NCBI GenBank assembly: GCA_017525505.1
Contig: JAFXSR010000027.1
Span: 1 to 32,233 of the forward strand
DNA: 32,233 nt
From: Bacteroidales bacterium
Lineage (GTDB): Bacteria; Bacteroidota; Bacteroidia; Bacteroidales; WCHB1-69
Reading direction: 5' to 3'
Part shown: positions 8,070 to 14,759 of the stretch, one piece after another
Layout of the letters: every line of letters starts with the position of its first letter
Position numbering within the stretch: position 1 is the stretch's first letter
The notes under the pieces: generated by a model
Seen by the model: the letters and a program-made list of their open reading frames with translations, nothing else
Databases searched by the model: none
Told to the model about the DNA's origin: nothing
Program-made: the position numbers and the translations under genes

Positions 8070-8541
8070 CCTTTTCCTTTCTTCCCTCCGAACATGGCGG
8101 CCAGCATTTCCGCCTGGTTCCTCATTCTGAACTCCTCAATCCATATTGCTTGGCTGTAGGCTTCCGCAAATTGAAGGCTGTCCATCCTTTCCGGATCCGA
8201 GCCGAGGTTTGTCCTGATCAAGGCACTCATCCTCATCAGCTCCGACGATTCGTCGTCACCGGAGCCGATGGTGAATGCCTCTATCAGTTTTTTAACTCAG
8301 CCGTCACCCCTTTGCTGAGCTCTCCCATCTGGCCTACTGCAGCCATCATCAGATATGCATCGTTCTGGATTTCAGCGTCACCGCTCACCCAGCAGTTCTT
8401 CAGCAGTTCTTGAGCAGCCAGCACTTCATCGGCTTTGCTCATCTTGTTCACGCGGCTCAACGTGGCCACATCGGGACGGCGCACCTTACAAGAGTATTCC
8501 TTATCGCCGTCTTTCACCAGTATTTCAATTTCTTTGTTCAT
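8066..8541 (-). CDS. Tail assembly chaperone frameshift product (G-T type)
   Basis: After the 85-residue G-like frame ends at 8284-8286, the -1 frame is open for 73 more codons to TAA at 8066-8068 (LIEAFTIGSGDDESSELMRM onward, ending FGGKKGKG). The join is at the heptamer A-AAA-AAC on the minus strand (8293 to 8287), read in frame as TTA AAA AAC TGA; a one-base slip gives CTG ATA GAG and removes the stop. The extension has no good start of its own. This is the lambda G/GT arrangement directly upstream of the tape measure gene. The longer product (about 158 residues) would load on the tape measure protein in virion assembly. Confidence 0.8.
8284..8541 (-). CDS. Tail assembly chaperone, short form (G-like)
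   Basis: An 85-residue protein beginning MNKEIEILVKDGDKEYSCKV, with RRPDVATLSRVNKMSKADEV and a C-terminal helix region. Size, position between tail tube and tape measure genes, and the slippery site at its 3' end identify it as the G-type chaperone. It is made by most ribosomes, the longer form by those that slip. The family is recognised by context more than by sequence. Confidence 0.75.
   Translation of the reverse strand: MNKEIEILVKDGDKEYSCKVRRPDVATLSRVNKMSKADEVLAAQELLKNCWVSGDAEIQNDAYLMMAAVGQMGELSKGVTAELKN
8287..8293 (-). promoter_or_regulatory. Programmed -1 frameshift heptamer AAAAAAC
   Basis: Minus strand A-AAA-AAC, a classical X-XXY-YYZ site in the right phase, directly followed by the zero-frame stop TGA. 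Downstream (8239-8265) is a hairpin with a five-pair outer stem GCTCC/GGAGC, a 3-base bulge, and a five-pair inner stem GACGA/TCGTC closed by a CGAA tetraloop. The 21-base gap is longer than usual for a stimulator, so the hairpin's role is uncertain. Confidence 0.75.
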
Positions 8542-8560
8542 GACAGATGATTTTAAATGA

Positions 8561-8989
8561 TTATTTACCCCAGTCGATATGGCTTATTACCAAATCAAGG
8601 TCAACCACTGTGGTGGTGTCGCCTTCCTTCCATGTACGCCCGTTGTTTTTGAACTGCACATTATGCAGCTTGTCATGCACAACCTTCGCACCGTCGGTAG
8701 GAACGTATGACACGACAATGGGAAATGCGGGAATGTCCTGCAGGCGACCGTTGGGAGCCATACGCTCCAACGCTTTCACCTCTGACATGTACAATGAGAT
8801 TTTGCCTGTACAGGTGATTCTTCCTTTGCTGCGGCTCACAGGATAACGTCCAGCACCATAGTTGTCGGTCACTTCCTGTTCATCGCTGTATTCAATTCCG
8901 GTTATGCCAGTGGCAACCATGCCCGCAATGGTGGCGACAATATCGCCCCAGCTGTATTCAACACCGTTGATTAAAGGTATTCCGTTCAT
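8561..8989 (-). CDS. Tail tube protein
   Basis: A 142-residue protein with the pattern of contractile tail tube proteins (Mu gpM class): NGVEYSWGDIVATIAGMVAT, then ITGIEYSDEQEVTDNYGAGR and YPVSRSKGRITCTGKISLYM. It directly follows the sheath gene and precedes the chaperone. The 12-base gap to the sheath stop is typical. The tube forms the inner channel for DNA passage. Confidence 0.75.
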   Translation of the reverse strand: MNGIPLINGVEYSWGDIVATIAGMVATGITGIEYSDEQEVTDNYGAGRYPVSRSKGRITCTGKISLYMSEVKALERMAPNGRLQDIPAFPIVVSYVPTDGAKVVHDKLHNVQFKNNGRTWKEGDTTTVVDLDLVISHIDWGK

Positions 8990-9001
8990 GTTGTCTCCTT
9001 T

Positions 9002-10246
9002 CTATAGTTTGGTTGCGAATCCAATTTTCACATTAATCTTGCGCATCACGCCCATGGGCACGTTCTTGATGACCACTTCCACGGTGGAGGTGGCCAGTAC
9101 ATTCTGCTCTGGGTCGATTTCGGCCTTGTAGCCGCTCAGCTCACCGGCTTTCTCCATGTCCTCGAGGGCCTTGCCGGCGGTGGTTTCCAAAAACGCCACC
9201 ATAGGAGCGTCTAACTTGCCCGTCTCGGCGTCCACCTTCAGCGGAGACGCAAGGTACGGCAGCAAGTTGGCGCGCACGCCACGGCAGGCTTTGTCGATAG
9301 TGCGCACATTCTCAATGTTGGCATAGTCGCTTGTGACTACATCGCAGGTGTGGCTGTCGTTGAAATAGTTGTCGGCGTCGCCCACATGGGTGCGAACGAA
9401 GATGTAGCGGTTGTCATTCAAAAGCTCCTGGTTGGCGACCGATACATTCTTGATCAGACTGCCGTTGAACAAAGCGGGGGCTTTCAGTCCCAACTTGAAT
9501 TTCTGCACCCAGGCGATGCACTCATGCACAGCGGCCTTGCTGATGGCTCCGATGCAGGCTCCGATGCAGCCGTAGTTAGCGTATGTGCCAAGGTTGGAGA
9601 CCAATGTGGCGTCTCCGTCACAGCCAATCAGCACCGACACGTTGCACTTGCCTGCAGAGGCAAGGCTTGTGCCTGTCAATGTCGCCATGGTCACCGATGA
9701 TCCGTCATAGGTTTCCACCACGCTCATTGGCATGTGATTATTCTCAAGGGCAGTCAGCTCGGTCTGCAGAGTGGCCACTGCAATCAATGTGCCACTGAAG
9801 ATGCCGCACTGGCGCATTGCGCCATTGGCATATTCCTGCAATACGGTCACATCACCGGCTGCCACAGCGGTTGCTCCTGCCTTGATCATCACATACAGCG
9901 TGCCTTCCTCGTTCATGCGGAAGAACTCGCTGATATGGTAATACAACGCGTTCTTGGCGGTTTCTTCGGCTGTCAGTGCACCACCCGTTCCAGAGCCGTT
10001 GCCATTTTCAGTCCACATGATGCCGGCTTCGGCAAGCTGCTCCACATACTGGAACTTCTTGATGTATGCCGTGGCAGGTGAACCAATGGTGTCGAAGCCT
10101 TTCAGATTGCCGTCGGCACTTCCGAAGGTCAGCACATCGGCACCGAAGCCACCGAAAACAAGACCGCTGACAGGGTCTTCACTGGCGGCTTTTCTGCCCA
10201 TGCCGCCATTGGTCTTTTGGAATCTTATGTCATTTAACTTTCCCAT
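9002..10246 (-). CDS. Tail sheath protein (DUF2586-like)
   Basis: A 414-residue protein starting MGKLNDIRFQKTNGGMGRKA, with DPVSGLVFGGFG and a long region typical of DUF2586/contractile sheath proteins. The conserved C-terminal part includes RTIDKACRGVRANLLPYLAS followed by PLKVDAETGKLD, which forms the inter-subunit sheath core. The tube gene follows immediately. It marks this phage as myovirus-like, consistent with Mu. Confidence 0.8.
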   Translation of the reverse strand: MGKLNDIRFQKTNGGMGRKAASEDPVSGLVFGGFGADVLTFGSADGNLKGFDTIGSPATAYIKKFQYVEQLAEAGIMWTENGNGSGTGGALTAEETAKNALYYHISEFFRMNEEGTLYVMIKAGATAVAAGDVTVLQEYANGAMRQCGIFSGTLIAVATLQTELTALENNHMPMSVVETYDGSSVTMATLTGTSLASAGKCNVSVLIGCDGDATLVSNLGTYANYGCIGACIGAISKAAVHECIAWVQKFKLGLKAPALFNGSLIKNVSVANQELLNDNRYIFVRTHVGDADNYFNDSHTCDVVTSDYANIENVRTIDKACRGVRANLLPYLASPLKVDAETGKLDAPMVAFLETTAGKALEDMEKAGELSGYKAEIDPEQNVLATSTVEVVIKNVPMGVMRKINVKIGFATKL

Positions 10247-10247
10247 A

Positions 10248-10394
10248 CTATTGTTTGTTTAGTTGTTTCTGATGCTCACGGGCAAAATAGCCATCGGTGA
10301 ACTCATGGCCATCGCTGCACACGAACTTGCCATTTCTCACAACGGGCCATTTCTCCTGCGGCGATGTGTTATTCTCGTCTTGTTTCTTTGCCAT
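10248..10394 (-). CDS. Small conserved phage protein, 48 residues
   Basis: ATG at 10394 opens a 48-residue frame (MAKKQDENNTSPQEKWPVVR, then NGKFVCSDGHEFTDGYFARE) closing with TAG at 10248-10250, one base before the sheath start. The compact fit between 10407 and 10246 and the A-rich leader (ATTAAAACAGTATTGA) argue for a real gene. It has no recognisable domain. In Mu this position has small head-tail connection genes, but no evidence ties it to that. Confidence 0.65.
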   Translation of the reverse strand: MAKKQDENNTSPQEKWPVVRNGKFVCSDGHEFTDGYFAREHQKQLNKQ

Positions 10395-10406
10395 TTCAAT
10401 ACTGTT

Positions 10407-10712
10407 TTAATGCTTCTTCAAGGTCATCACATTCACGCTGTCCACCTGCAGAATATAGCGTCGCTCCTGCGGCATGTTGATGGTGCCCCGGTTATATCTG
10501 CCGTAGATGGTGTTGCGGCTTTTGTCGGTCACATACAGGTCAACGTCAAACAGCGGCTGGTCACGTTTCAGAAGGCTGTCTATCACCACCGACTGCTCTT
10601 TCACCTGCCTGGCAAGTGACCGCCGGTGGCTGCCCTCGAGGGATGCCACAGCTACGGCCATCGATGTGACCACCGCCATAACTGCTATCAATATCCATGA
10701 CCATTTTTTCAT
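10407..10712 (-). CDS. Membrane-anchored small protein, possible spanin-like lysis protein
   Basis: A 101-residue protein with an N-terminal transmembrane segment (WSWILIAVMAVVTSMAVAVA, residues about 4-24) followed by a basic/coiled-coil-prone periplasmic part (RRSLARQVKEQSVVIDSLLK) and a beta-like tail. The topology is that of an inner-membrane spanin, and it follows a holin-like gene and an endolysin. No outer-membrane lipoprotein partner is seen. An alternative is a structural membrane protein. Stop and start of adjacent genes overlap at 10712. Confidence 0.5.
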   Translation of the reverse strand: MKKWSWILIAVMAVVTSMAVAVASLEGSHRRSLARQVKEQSVVIDSLLKRDQPLFDVDLYVTDKSRNTIYGRYNRGTINMPQERRYILQVDSVNVMTLKKH

Positions 10713-11032
10713 TATTCTTCAATTTTGGAGTTATCAAGGGAGTCCTTCACAGGGCAATCGGCAGAATGGGGGCATGAGGGTATCTTCTCAATAGCCCGGG
10801 TAAGGCGCGACATCTGCTTGCGCAGCGATGTGATTTCTTTCTTCAGCGGTTCCACGAAATACTCGTTCACCATCTCGCTTATCTTTTTGTCGTTGTCGAT
10901 AGCGAGACCCTTTGCCTCCTCCTTAGCTTTGGCTATTTGGCTGCGCAACGTGACAAGGGTCACAATCAAACCACCACCCAGCAACAGATTCAACACTGTT
11001 GAAATGATGCCGAAAATCCCTATGTTCTCCAT
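10712..11032 (-). CDS. Membrane plus coiled-coil protein, holin candidate
   Basis: A 106-residue protein with one membrane helix at about residues 5-28 (IFGIISTVLNLLLGGGLIVT) and a long charged coiled coil (KAKEEAKGLAIDNDKKISEM), ending in a cysteine-bearing tail (SCPHSADCPV). It lies between the endolysin and the spanin-like gene. Single-helix holins exist, but the long coiled coil is not typical. Naming it a holin is inference from the lysis context. Confidence 0.5.
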   Translation of the reverse strand: MENIGIFGIISTVLNLLLGGGLIVTLVTLRSQIAKAKEEAKGLAIDNDKKISEMVNEYFVEPLKKEITSLRKQMSRLTRAIEKIPSCPHSADCPVKDSLDNSKIEE

Positions 11033-11041
11033 TCTTAATTC

Positions 11042-11455
11042 TTAGTTCTTAATTTTACCTTGCATTCTGAACCCCGATTCCACATCGGCCATATTGGCCG
11101 GAACGCCGTTCTCGCAGTGGCACATGGCAGCGACTATCTTACGATATTCGCTGCCGGATTCCGCCGTGAGCACCTTGTTGCGTCCCACGCCACTGCGTTG
11201 TGCCACAGTAGCTATATAGCCCTCTGTGTTGTTCTCTGTGGGAGGCGCCCACGCCCGGATAATCTTCTCCACCGTGTTCAGCCCCCTGGAAAGATAGCTT
11301 CCCAGTATCACAAACGCGGCCCTGTATCCGTAGGCCATGCTACAGAATGTCTTGAACGCCCGGTCACGTCCGGGGACCACCTCGCCAAGGAAGCGGTCGC
11401 TGTTGTGCCGGATGTTCAGCGGGTTGTTGTTGCGTATGCCTCTGGGGATTGACAT
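11042..11455 (-). CDS. Endolysin/lysozyme-like protein (structural protein P5-like)
   Basis: A 137-residue protein beginning MSIPRGIRNNNPLNIRHNSD. The RGIRNNNPLNI motif is the hallmark of phage lysozyme-like muramidases and of the PM2 P5-type virion transglycosylases found in Bacteroides phages. The next segment FKTFCSMAYGYRAAFVILGS corresponds to the helical core. It probably cuts peptidoglycan during release or entry. Adjacent membrane proteins support a lysis role. No signal peptide, so a holin or packaging in the virion would be needed for access. Confidence 0.8.
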   Translation of the reverse strand: MSIPRGIRNNNPLNIRHNSDRFLGEVVPGRDRAFKTFCSMAYGYRAAFVILGSYLSRGLNTVEKIIRAWAPPTENNTEGYIATVAQRSGVGRNKVLTAESGSEYRKIVAAMCHCENGVPANMADVESGFRMQGKIKN

Positions 11456-11474
11456 GGTGATTTGTTTTTCATTA

Positions 11475-12596
11475 TTAGGATGCGTGATATTCCTGGATCA
11501 GTCCCAATACACCCTTGCCGTCACCTCTTCTGGCACGGCCACCGAGACGCTGCAGGAAGCTGTAGATGTCTCCGTAATAGGTGGGATCACCTTCGTTGGC
11601 GAACATCTGGGTGGAACCCATTGCTCGGGCCACACAGGTGGGATGCCAGAACAGGCCATAGCAGCAGTCGCTTGTGCCGGCTTGCTTATCACCGTTTTCA
11701 ATATCCTCGTAATCTTCCACACTATAAGTCAAGTCGGTACTGGTCCATTTGAAGTACTTGGTGCCGGTTACAGCGGTAAGCGTTGAGTTGGAAGCCATTA
11801 ACGTGGTTGCCCTCTGGAGAATGGTGAATCCTTCGAGTTTGCGAAGCTCGCCAGTCACGTTGTCATAGATTGCGCTCAGGTTCTCATTCTGAGAGGAACG
11901 GATGTCGGAGCACAACTGCTCATACATCTCAGTGTTCAGAATCACCTGGCGGTCTTCCTTGGGAATGCCCCATTTGTTGAAAATGGTCTTTGCCTTGGCG
12001 AAATCCTCAACAGTCACACCTGTTCTCAAATTGGAACCATGGATGGTGTTGTTGACATTTTTGGTTCCAGTGGCCTTGATGAAATAGGTGGGTCTCCAGT
12101 TGTAGAGCATGGCTTCGGCGGTCAGCTGGTGCAGATACATCATGTCCTCGGTCATGCAGCTCTCCATCTTGTCATAAGTCAATTCCACAGTGTCAGCATA
12201 CGGGATGAAGCGCGGGTCGGTGGTGAACTCATCCAGAGCGTAAGTGATGTCCACATCCTTTCTTCGAGTGATAGTAGCCGGAAGCGAGGTTCTGTTGCGT
12301 TTCACCTTGCTGGGAGCGCCCGCTTGCGGAATATGCACCACGGTACCGCCAATCACATATTGTGACTCATCAACGGATTTCAACAGGAATTCGTTGTTTT
12401 TGAAAAGGTTTCCAATGATATAGTCAGTCCAGATTTCCGGAGTGACCGCCATTCCCATGGAACCTTCGGGAATGTGCACCAGGTTGGCGGCCACGAAAGT
12501 GGCGGCGCCAACGGCGGGAGCGGTTGCGGCTCCCACAAAGCATGACACTACCAGTGCCATGAGCAATCCAAAAATAAATCTCAGTCCTTTTTTCAT
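11475..12596 (-). CDS. Major capsid protein with signal-peptide-like N-terminus
   Basis: A 373-residue protein placed after protease/scaffold and decoration candidate genes, as expected for the major head protein. The body (AVTPEIWTDYIIGNLFKNNE, RRKDVDITYALDEFTTDPRF, then YLHQLTAEAMLYN) is of HK97-fold capsid type seen in Bacteroidetes Mu-like phages. Oddly, residues 1-30 (MKKGLRFIFGLLMALVVSCF then VGAATAPAVGA) look like a signal peptide. The gene may start downstream at MGMAVTPEIW, or the segment may be removed by the prohead protease. ATG at 12596 has an A-rich leader and 20 bases to the upstream stop, so I keep it. Confidence 0.75.
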   Translation of the reverse strand: MKKGLRFIFGLLMALVVSCFVGAATAPAVGAATFVAANLVHIPEGSMGMAVTPEIWTDYIIGNLFKNNEFLLKSVDESQYVIGGTVVHIPQAGAPSKVKRNRTSLPATITRRKDVDITYALDEFTTDPRFIPYADTVELTYDKMESCMTEDMMYLHQLTAEAMLYNWRPTYFIKATGTKNVNNTIHGSNLRTGVTVEDFAKAKTIFNKWGIPKEDRQVILNTEMYEQLCSDIRSSQNENLSAIYDNVTGELRKLEGFTILQRATTLMASNSTLTAVTGTKYFKWTSTDLTYSVEDYEDIENGDKQAGTSDCCYGLFWHPTCVARAMGSTQMFANEGDPTYYGDIYSFLQRLGGRARRGDGKGVLGLIQEYHAS

Positions 12597-12616
12597 TTTC
12601 TTGATGTTTTAAGGGG

Positions 12617-13009
12617 TTAGTCAATCATGATCCAAGTCGTTCCTGTCCATATGAACTGTTTCACCTTGGCAGTGCTGGCGGTACCGCTGATAGTGGCGAT
12701 AGTCGTGTTAGCATCTTTCTTTACGGTCAATGCTCTTGCGGTGCCGTCGCTGGCAGCTTTCACCACCACTCTTGCGCCGATGTTCAGGCTTTTGCCAGGA
12801 GTAAGGGTCAAACTTGCGGCAGCGCCGAGCGTGCCCATATCAACAATGGTGGTGTCACGTTCCACTTTCACTTCCGCGGCATTGGAATCCAACTCGGGTT
12901 CTACCAGCTCGCTTGTGGGGAAAACCACCTCAATCTTTTTGTCAGCGTCCTTTTCAATTTTAGGAGCCACAAATCCATAACTTGCGTTAGTTTCTTTTTC
13001 GATGTACAT
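12617..13009 (-). CDS. Probable head decoration protein
   Basis: A 130-residue protein between protease/scaffold and major capsid genes, where Mu-like phages encode a decoration or head fibre-like protein. The C-terminal 70 residues (LGAAASLTLTPGKSLNIGAR, VVVKAASDGTARALTV) are Ala/Thr/Val rich and beta-prone, as in small capsid-surface proteins. There is no catalytic motif. Function is inferred from position and composition. Confidence 0.6.
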   Translation of the reverse strand: MYIEKETNASYGFVAPKIEKDADKKIEVVFPTSELVEPELDSNAAEVKVERDTTIVDMGTLGAAASLTLTPGKSLNIGARVVVKAASDGTARALTVKKDANTTIATISGTASTAKVKQFIWTGTTWIMID

Positions 13010-13015
13010 AATGGC

Positions 13016-14125
13016 TTAGTTTTTTGGGTCGCGTCCGAATTTGGCTTTGTAAAGCTCTGCGTAGCGGCCGGGGTTGTTCTGCTTAAGGTTTTCCAGTCTT
13101 CCGGAACGGTGGTACTTGTCCCAGTCCCATCCTTCCTCTTCTTTCGGGGTTACGCCTGTCTCCAGACTGTCTTTCACACGTGTCACCGGTTTCATCTTGT
13201 TCAGAATCTTCTCGGTGTTCTCGTAGTCTTGCTCGGCCAGTTTGGTGTAGGCCTCGCGGTCATCCTCGCCGATGCGTTTGTCCGCTACGGCTGCGTCAAT
13301 GAGATTTTTCACCTTGCTTTGCTCAAACTCATGCAGGCGGTTTTCCAGGTTGACAACCTTCGCTTTCTCATCCTGCAGCTGCTGGCGGAGGGTGGCTCTC
13401 TCGTTCACCACGTTGCGCACGCTGCTCAGCATCTCCTCCTCGGTGGAAGTCTCGCTGATGTTCAGTGCGGTGGCAAATGCTTTTTCATCCATTTTCTGCT
13501 GTTTTAAGTTAATAATTTGGTTGTTGTAAAAGTTGTAGGCGCTACGGGCATCCGTAATCTGCTCCAACTCCTTTATGTTCATATTGGTGTTCACAATCTC
13601 ATCGCACAAATGGGCTCGCACCGCCTCTTCCGCACTCAGCCAGTGGTCCACACCGTCGAAATAGAGATTGCGGGTCTCTTCAGCACTCTTGCAGACACGG
13701 AGAGCCATCATCTCGATGAGGGTCTTTTCAAAGCTGTCCATCATATCGGCGGCGGCACGGGTCTCATCGCTGTTGCCATATACATAGCCGCTCACCCTGT
13801 GGTACATGAACTTGGCATGACGGGCTGCCTTCACATGGTGTTTGGGATTGGTGATCAGCACGGCCATCATCGAAGCGGCTATACCATCCACCACCCATGT
13901 GATGTCAACGTCCGTGCGGTCTAAGTAGTTGAAAAGGGTAGCGCCTTGCGCCACCTCGCCTCCGTCGCTGTTTACATAAAAAGTAAATGAGCGCACGCCT
14001 TCTTTGCGTTTCGACTCTATGGTGGAGATAAGCACATTGGTGTCGATGTCCAATCCCCGTCCGATGATACCGTACAGGTACATCTCGTAACTCTCTTTCG
14101 TCTTTGCCTTGCTCTGCTTTGCCAT
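13016..14125 (-). CDS. ClpP-like prohead protease fused to scaffold
   Basis: A 369-residue protein. Residues 15-180 are a ClpP-like serine protease: VNSDGG (51-56), the nucleophile Ser85 in GIAASMM, His109 in MYHR, and Asp157/Asp160 in YFDGVDHWLSAEEA as the acid candidates. Residues 212-369 are helical and charged (NERATLRQQLQDEKAKVVNL), the composition of a capsid scaffold. An internal in-frame ATG at 13492 (Met212, MDEKAFATAL), preceded by AAAACAGCAGAAA, could give the scaffold alone, as Mu does with I and Z. It is the first gene of the leftward late unit. Confidence 0.8.
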   Translation of the reverse strand: MAKQSKAKTKESYEMYLYGIIGRGLDIDTNVLISTIESKRKEGVRSFTFYVNSDGGEVAQGATLFNYLDRTDVDITWVVDGIAASMMAVLITNPKHHVKAARHAKFMYHRVSGYVYGNSDETRAAADMMDSFEKTLIEMMALRVCKSAEETRNLYFDGVDHWLSAEEAVRAHLCDEIVNTNMNIKELEQITDARSAYNFYNNQIINLKQQKMDEKAFATALNISETSTEEEMLSSVRNVVNERATLRQQLQDEKAKVVNLENRLHEFEQSKVKNLIDAAVADKRIGEDDREAYTKLAEQDYENTEKILNKMKPVTRVKDSLETGVTPKEEEGWDWDKYHRSGRLENLKQNNPGRYAELYKAKFGRDPKN

Positions 14126-14176
14126 TTTTTTACTTTTTCATAATTGAAAACTGTTTGGTTTGTAAACTTGAGGCTG

Positions 14177-14184
14177 CAAAAATA
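14177..14184 (-). promoter_or_regulatory. Candidate leftward late promoter (-7 TATTTTTG)
   Basis: The minus strand reads GATGTATTTTTGCAGCC here, matching TAnnTTTG followed by GC. It is 52 bases before the protease start at 14125. It would drive the head-tail unit from protease to fibres. No -33 TTTG at the usual spacing, which fits a promoter needing an activator, as Mu late promoters do; this last step is inference. Confidence 0.5.
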
Positions 14185-14278
14185 CATCCCGCTTTCGACA
14201 TATTTTTATTTTGTATATATGTATGGCATAGCCATATATCCATTTGCCACATTCACAATTTCCATTGTGTTTACACGC

Positions 14279-14286
14279 TATTTTTG
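14279..14286 (+). promoter_or_regulatory. Candidate rightward late promoter (-7 TATTTTTG)
   Basis: TATTTTTGCC lies 24 bases before ATG 14310. It would drive the terminase-portal unit to 22348. No clear -33 box at the standard distance. Confidence 0.5.
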
Positions 14287-14309
14287 CCGTGAATTTTTAA
14301 GATGGATTT

Positions 14310-14759
14310 ATGGCAGAACTGACAAGAGAACAGAAAAAAGACTACGCCCGCCAGTTATACTTGAACGATTCAAGTATAACCCAGGCCGAGATTGCCGAAC
14401 GGGTGGGAGTAAGCAAAGTGACGATATGCAAATGGGTCAAGGAAGGCAAGTGGGAAGAGCTGCAGACCTCGTTGCAGGTCGGCAAGGATGTGCAGCTGGC
14501 GCGGCTCTACGGACAGCTCAAGCGCCTCAACGACGCCATCGAGGGACGCGATGAGGGTGAGAACTTCGCCGGCTCCAAGGATGCGGATGCCATCCTCAAA
14601 ATCACCACTGCCATCAAAAATCTGGAAACTGAAACCAATATAGCCGAGAAGATGGCCACCGGCAAGGAGTTCCTTTCTTTCGTGCGCAAGACCTCCGGGT
14701 TCGACACCAGCAAGGAAGTTGCCCGTCTCTTCAACGCCTACATCAAATCATGTCTGTAA
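14310..14759 (+). CDS. Terminase small subunit-like HTH protein
   Basis: A 149-residue protein starting MAELTREQKKDYARQLYLND. Residues 23-45 (TQAEIAERVGVSKVTICKWV) form a clear helix-turn-helix, followed by a helical region (VQLARLYGQLKRLNDAIEGR) and a C-terminal part with KKT/SGFDTSKEVARLF. The position directly before the large subunit, with an overlap of 10 bases, identifies it as the DNA-recognising small terminase subunit (Mu gp27 class). An in-frame ATG is absent just upstream; ATG 14302 is out of frame. Confidence 0.75.
   Translation: MAELTREQKKDYARQLYLNDSSITQAEIAERVGVSKVTICKWVKEGKWEELQTSLQVGKDVQLARLYGQLKRLNDAIEGRDEGENFAGSKDADAILKITTAIKNLETETNIAEKMATGKEFLSFVRKTSGFDTSKEVARLFNAYIKSCL

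Larger units (their letters stand above)
14126..14309. promoter_or_regulatory. Divergent late control region
   Basis: 184 AT-rich non-coding bases between the protease gene (left) and terminase small subunit (right). Two TATTTTTG motifs, 14177-14184 on minus and 14279-14286 on plus, point away from each other. The middle contains alternating TATATATGTATGGC/GCCATATATCC: GTATGGCATAGCCATAT at 14221-14237 has the inverted repeat ATGGC/GCCAT, a plausible activator site midway between the promoters. Confidence 0.5.
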
